A program made the position numbers and the translations under genes. From NCBI RefSeq assembly GCF_018613835.1, contig NZ_JAGGPM010000015.1, positions 1 to 64,000 on the forward strand: a stretch of DNA of 64,000 nucleotides, written 5' to 3'. The notes below the pieces were generated by a model. The model was not told the origin of the DNA, did no database searches, and saw nothing but the letters and a program-made list of their open reading frames with translations. Source of the stretch: Arthrobacter sp. ISL-5. GTDB lineage: Bacteria; Actinomycetota; Actinomycetes; Actinomycetales; Micrococcaceae. This document shows, in pieces, positions 63,079 through 64,000 of this stretch. Position 1 is the stretch's first letter; each line of letters starts with the position of its first letter.

Positions 63079-64000
63079 ACACCGAGCTGGAACTCGGCCT
63101 TGAGCGCCGGATAGGCAAGCGCTCCGCGGCCGTCGTCGAAAAACATCTGGGCATCACCACGGTTGGCGGCCTGCTCAACTACTTTCCGCGCCGCTACCTG
63201 AGCAGGGGCGAGCTCACGCCGATCAGCGAAGTGCCCCTGGACGAGGAAGTGACGCTCATCGCGCGCGTCATCTCCAACAGCACACGGCAGATGCGCGCCC
63301 GGCGGGGCTCCATCACCGACGTCGTGATTTCCGACGACGCCGGGGCCCGCTCCGGCGGTCCGCGGCAGCAGGGCTCGGCCCTGCCGGGGACCCTCAAGAT
63401 CAGTTTCTTCAACGGCTTCCGGGCCAAGGCCGAGCTCCAGCCCGGCCGCCGGGCCATGTTTTCCGGAAAGGTCACCCGCTTCGCGGGATCGCTCGGCCTG
63501 ACCAATCCTGATTTCCTGCTGCTGGACGAGGACCCGGACACGCCCGGCATGGATCCGGAAAAGCTCGCGGCCATGCCCATCCCCGTCTACCCGGCCACCG
63601 CCAAACTCACCAGCTGGTCCATCCAGAAGGTCATCTCCACCCTTCTCGACACCGTGGACCTGGATGCCCTGCAGGACCCGCTGCCCGCTGCCATCTCGGC
63701 CCGCGAGAAGTTCCTGCCCATGCCGCAGGCCTACCGCCTGATCCACGCGCCGCAGACACCCGAGGACTGGCGCACGGCCAGGGACCGGTTCCGCTACCAG
63801 GAGGCGCTGGTCCTGCAGTCCGCCCTGGCGCGCCGCCGCGCCCAGCTGGCCGCGGAGGAAGCAACGGCCCGGCGTCCCGTGCCCGACGGCCTCCTGGCCG
63901 CCTTCGACCGCCAGCTGCCGTTCACGCTGACCGCAGGGCAGGCCGCCGTGGGCAAGACGCTTTCCGACGAACTGTCCCAGGACGGACCCATGAACAGGCT
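63075..64000 (+). CDS. recG: ATP-dependent DNA helicase RecG (5' part, runs off the window)
   Basis: An open frame from ATG 63075 to the end of the window, at least 308 residues. It shows the RecG wedge domain: MNTELELGLERRIGKRSAAVVEKHLGITTVGGLLNYFPRRYLSRGEL, an OB-fold with ISFFNGFRAKAELQPGRRAMFSGKVTRF, and the PVYPATAKLTSWSIQKVI linker. FTLTAGQ opens the helicase domain at the window edge. RecG remodels stalled forks and Holliday junctions. It shares a four-base overlap with the DAK2 gene, the usual actinobacterial order. Confidence 0.96.
   Translation, partial: MNTELELGLERRIGKRSAAVVEKHLGITTVGGLLNYFPRRYLSRGELTPISEVPLDEEVTLIARVISNSTRQMRARRGSITDVVISDDAGARSGGPRQQGSALPGTLKISFFNGFRAKAELQPGRRAMFSGKVTRFAGSLGLTNPDFLLLDEDPDTPGMDPEKLAAMPIPVYPATAKLTSWSIQKVISTLLDTVDLDALQDPLPAAISAREKFLPMPQAYRLIHAPQTPEDWRTARDRFRYQEALVLQSALARRRAQLAAEEATARRPVPDGLLAAFDRQLPFTLTAGQAAVGKTLSDELSQDGPMNR

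Overview
The window is high-G+C, densely coding DNA from an actinobacterium. Gene content and order point to Micrococcaceae, most likely an Arthrobacter or Pseudarthrobacter-like chromosome. The grounds are the murA - acyltransferase - gpsA - ddl - DUF3515 - thiL - DAK2 - recG order, the class F-type sortase, the AbiEi/DUF559-type nuclease gene, the DynA/DynB-like GTPase pair, and the absence of outer-membrane genes. No rRNA, CRISPR array, prophage or classical insertion sequence is visible. The species is an inference from content, not from a search.

Layout. Positions 1-21600 are a mixed accessory and housekeeping block: GtrA-like protein, FAH-family enzyme, DUF1684 protein, lipoproteins, transglutaminase-like protein, a MarR/luciferase-like oxidoreductase pair, a nuclease-domain gene flanked by two copies of a palindromic repeat, an RND permease, mqo, an orphan peptide-binding lipoprotein, a fasciclin protein, bcp with a divergent MarR gene, a frameshifted phosphodiester glycosidase, and a PQQ-type sugar dehydrogenase. 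tRNA-Leu(TAG) and tRNA-Lys(CTT) also lie here. Positions 21600-30035 hold the branched-chain amino acid core: ilvD, an ilvB leader-peptide attenuator, ilvB-ilvN-ilvC, then serA. Positions 30242-45481 contain an FtsX-type ABC exporter, metG, a surface protein with its neighbouring sortase, leuB, ilvE, a metallo-hydrolase, a second FAH-family gene, gltX, a HAD hydrolase and a repeat-rich membrane protein. Next come tRNA-Gln(CTG) and tRNA-Glu(CTC), the dynamin-like GTPase pair, a DUF2975/XRE pair, DUF805, DUF1697 and two NTF2-like paralogues, one of them frameshifted. From 52915 to the end lie an IclR regulator divergent from leuCD, and then the murA-to-recG envelope, lipid and DNA-repair block.

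How the genes fit together. ilvD, ilvBN, ilvC, ilvE, leuB and leuCD give nearly the whole valine/isoleucine/leucine pathway; leuA and ilvA are not here. The IclR protein next to leuCD resembles LtbR/NdgR regulators, and similar candidate operators are visible upstream of ilvD, leuB and leuC. ilvBNC additionally has a Val-rich leader peptide with an attenuator-like set of inverted repeats. gltX sits about 3 kb from both tRNAs that an actinobacterial non-discriminating GluRS would charge.

The most interesting observations are these. (1) A family of long palindromes (27-bp arms, 12-nt conserved loop) occurs three times; two copies bracket a nuclease-domain gene whose stop codon lies inside one palindrome. 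(2) A sortase sits beside a surface protein that lacks LPXTG but carries a GYNLETAVG motif before its C-terminal anchor. (3) At least eleven genes have a -10-like hexamer 6-7 nt before the start codon, which suggests widespread leaderless transcription. (4) Two genes carry single-base frameshifts.
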